From contig CM042142.1 in NCBI GenBank assembly GCA_023376005.1, positions 54,194,145-54,258,144 on the forward strand: a stretch of DNA of 64,000 bases, in the 5' to 3' direction. Source of the DNA: Doryteuthis pealeii (taxonomy: Eukaryota; Mollusca; Cephalopoda; Myopsida; Loliginidae). A model generated the notes under the pieces. It made no database searches. It was not told the origin of the DNA and saw only the letters and a list, made by a program, of their open reading frames with translations. Numbering within the stretch: the stretch's first letter is position 1; every line of letters starts with the position of its first letter. Positions 62,990 through 64,000 of this stretch are shown piece after piece. The translations under genes were made by a program, and so were the position numbers.

Positions 62990-64000
62990 GCGAAGTGGGA
63001 GGGGAGGAGAAAGAAGAAGAAGAGGAGGAGAAGAAGAGGAGAAAGAAGAGGAAGTGTATGATATGATGAAGAAGAGAAAGAGGAGAAAGAAGAGGAAGCG
63101 TATGATATAAAGAAAAAGAGGAGGAGGAGAAAGAAGAGGAAGCGTATGATATAAAGAGGAGGAGAAAGAGGGGAAGCGTATGATATAAAGAAGAAGAGGA
63201 GGAGAAAGAGAGGAAGCGTATGATATAAAGAGGAGGAGGAGGAGGAAGAGAGGAAGCGTATGATATAAAGAGGAGAAAGAGAGGAAGCGTATGATATGAG
63301 AAGAAGAGGAGAAAAGAGGAAGCGTATGATATGAAGAAGAAGAGGAAGAGAGGAAGCGTATGATATGAAGAAGAGAAAGAGAGGAAGCGTATGATATGAA
63401 GAAGAAGGGGAGAAAGAGAGGAAGCGTATGATATGAAGAAGAAGAAGAGGAGAAAAGAGAGGAAGCGTGTGATATAAAGAAGAAGGGGAGGAGAAAGAAA
63501 GGAAGCGTATGATATAAAGAAGAAGAAGGGGAGGAGAAAGAGAGGAAGCGTATGAAATAAAAAAAGACTAGAAGAAAGAGGAAGAAAATAAGTATAAGGA
63601 AAGAACACGAATAAGTGAAATAACATAAAGGAAGAAGAAGAATAGAAGGACAGAAATATGAGAAGGAAAGTGGAAAAGATGAAGAAAATTTATTTTTTTT
63701 TAAATGAGATAAAAAAATGAGTAAAAGAGAATATAAATAAGAAAATAAAGATGTGGAAGACAAGAGGAGACGTAAAAATCATGATGAAGAAGGAAAAGTG
63801 ATAGGACAAGAAGATGAAATAATATGAAGAAACAAGGAAGATGCAGAAAAGAGGACGAAAAAAAATAAGAGGAAAAAGAAAGATGAAGAGAAAGAAGAAA
63901 AGAAGAACAAGGTGGAGAGGAAAAAAGAAAAGAAAGAAGAAGAGAACAAGGTGGAGGAGAAAGATGAAAGAAAGAACACAAGGTGGAGAAGGAGAAAGAG
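62990..64000. repeat. Purine-rich minisatellite running to the window end
   Basis: The first 600 bp consist of units of 33-45 bp with the marker GGAAGCGTATGATATAAAG and a variable GAAGAAGAGGAGAAAGA filler; about 14 markers occur between 63051 and 63550. After 63560 the order decays into simple A/G sequence. The minus-strand frame of 307 codons (62703-63626) is mostly the repeat read as YHTLPLFL-type units. It is cut by the window edge. Confidence 0.9.

Noticed and set aside
62703..63763. Minus-strand frames of 307 and 267 codons
   Set aside because: They follow the purine minisatellite; the repeated YHTLPLFL pattern reflects the DNA unit and not protein selection.

Overview
The window looks like repeat-dense nuclear DNA from an animal, most likely a mollusc and plausibly an octopod cephalopod. 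The reasons are strong AT-richness, many (TA)n, (CT)n and (CA)n microsatellites, two abundant tRNA-derived SINE families, a Penelope-like retroelement, Helitrons and mariner relics, and no compact gene structure. The species assignment is inference. No complete host gene is visible, and most open frames are translations of microsatellites. A few short non-repetitive open stretches with splice-like borders (best at 52385-52486 and, on the minus strand, 46197-46362) may be exons of genes with large introns.

Layout. 1-13.1 kb: solo LTRs, SINEs S1 and S2, a MITE split by a solo LTR, a 320-bp hairpin, a fold-back insertion with a 12-bp target duplication, and two LINE tails followed by a full copy of dispersed repeat A. 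13-25 kb: Helitron copies at 15.0, 17.6 and 22.6 kb, a fold-back element at 21.4 kb, and fragments of A. 25.1-27.5 kb: a degenerate 40-bp GATA-rich minisatellite. 27.6-32.7 kb: a hammerhead-like Penelope terminus, another Helitron, an 85-bp tandem array, a solo LTR and SINEs. 32.76-35.61 kb: a Penelope-like element with a GIY-YIG endonuclease ORF between 0.56-kb inverted arms, each arm carrying a hammerhead-like core. 35.87-36.39 kb: a short mariner derivative with ~97-bp inverted repeats and an N-terminal transposase frame.

36.4-47.4 kb: SINEs, a CT-rich tract, a second fold-back, two Helitrons sharing private terminal changes (next to a GC-rich retroposon-like insertion), a LINE tail ending in (GAT)n, a composite mariner/Helitron and a purine-rich minisatellite. 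47.4-64 kb: a near-full copy of A, a Helitron relative, further SINEs, LINE and A fragments (one A split by an LTR), a Helitron split by the GC-rich element with a 20-bp duplication, and a terminal purine minisatellite running out of the window.

The sequences do not form a pathway. They record layered insertions. The Penelope-like elements and fold-backs share hammerhead-like cores, the Helitrons share hairpin ends, and the SINEs have pol III-type A and B boxes. Coordinates of repeat edges are read by eye and may be off by several bases unless a target duplication fixes them.
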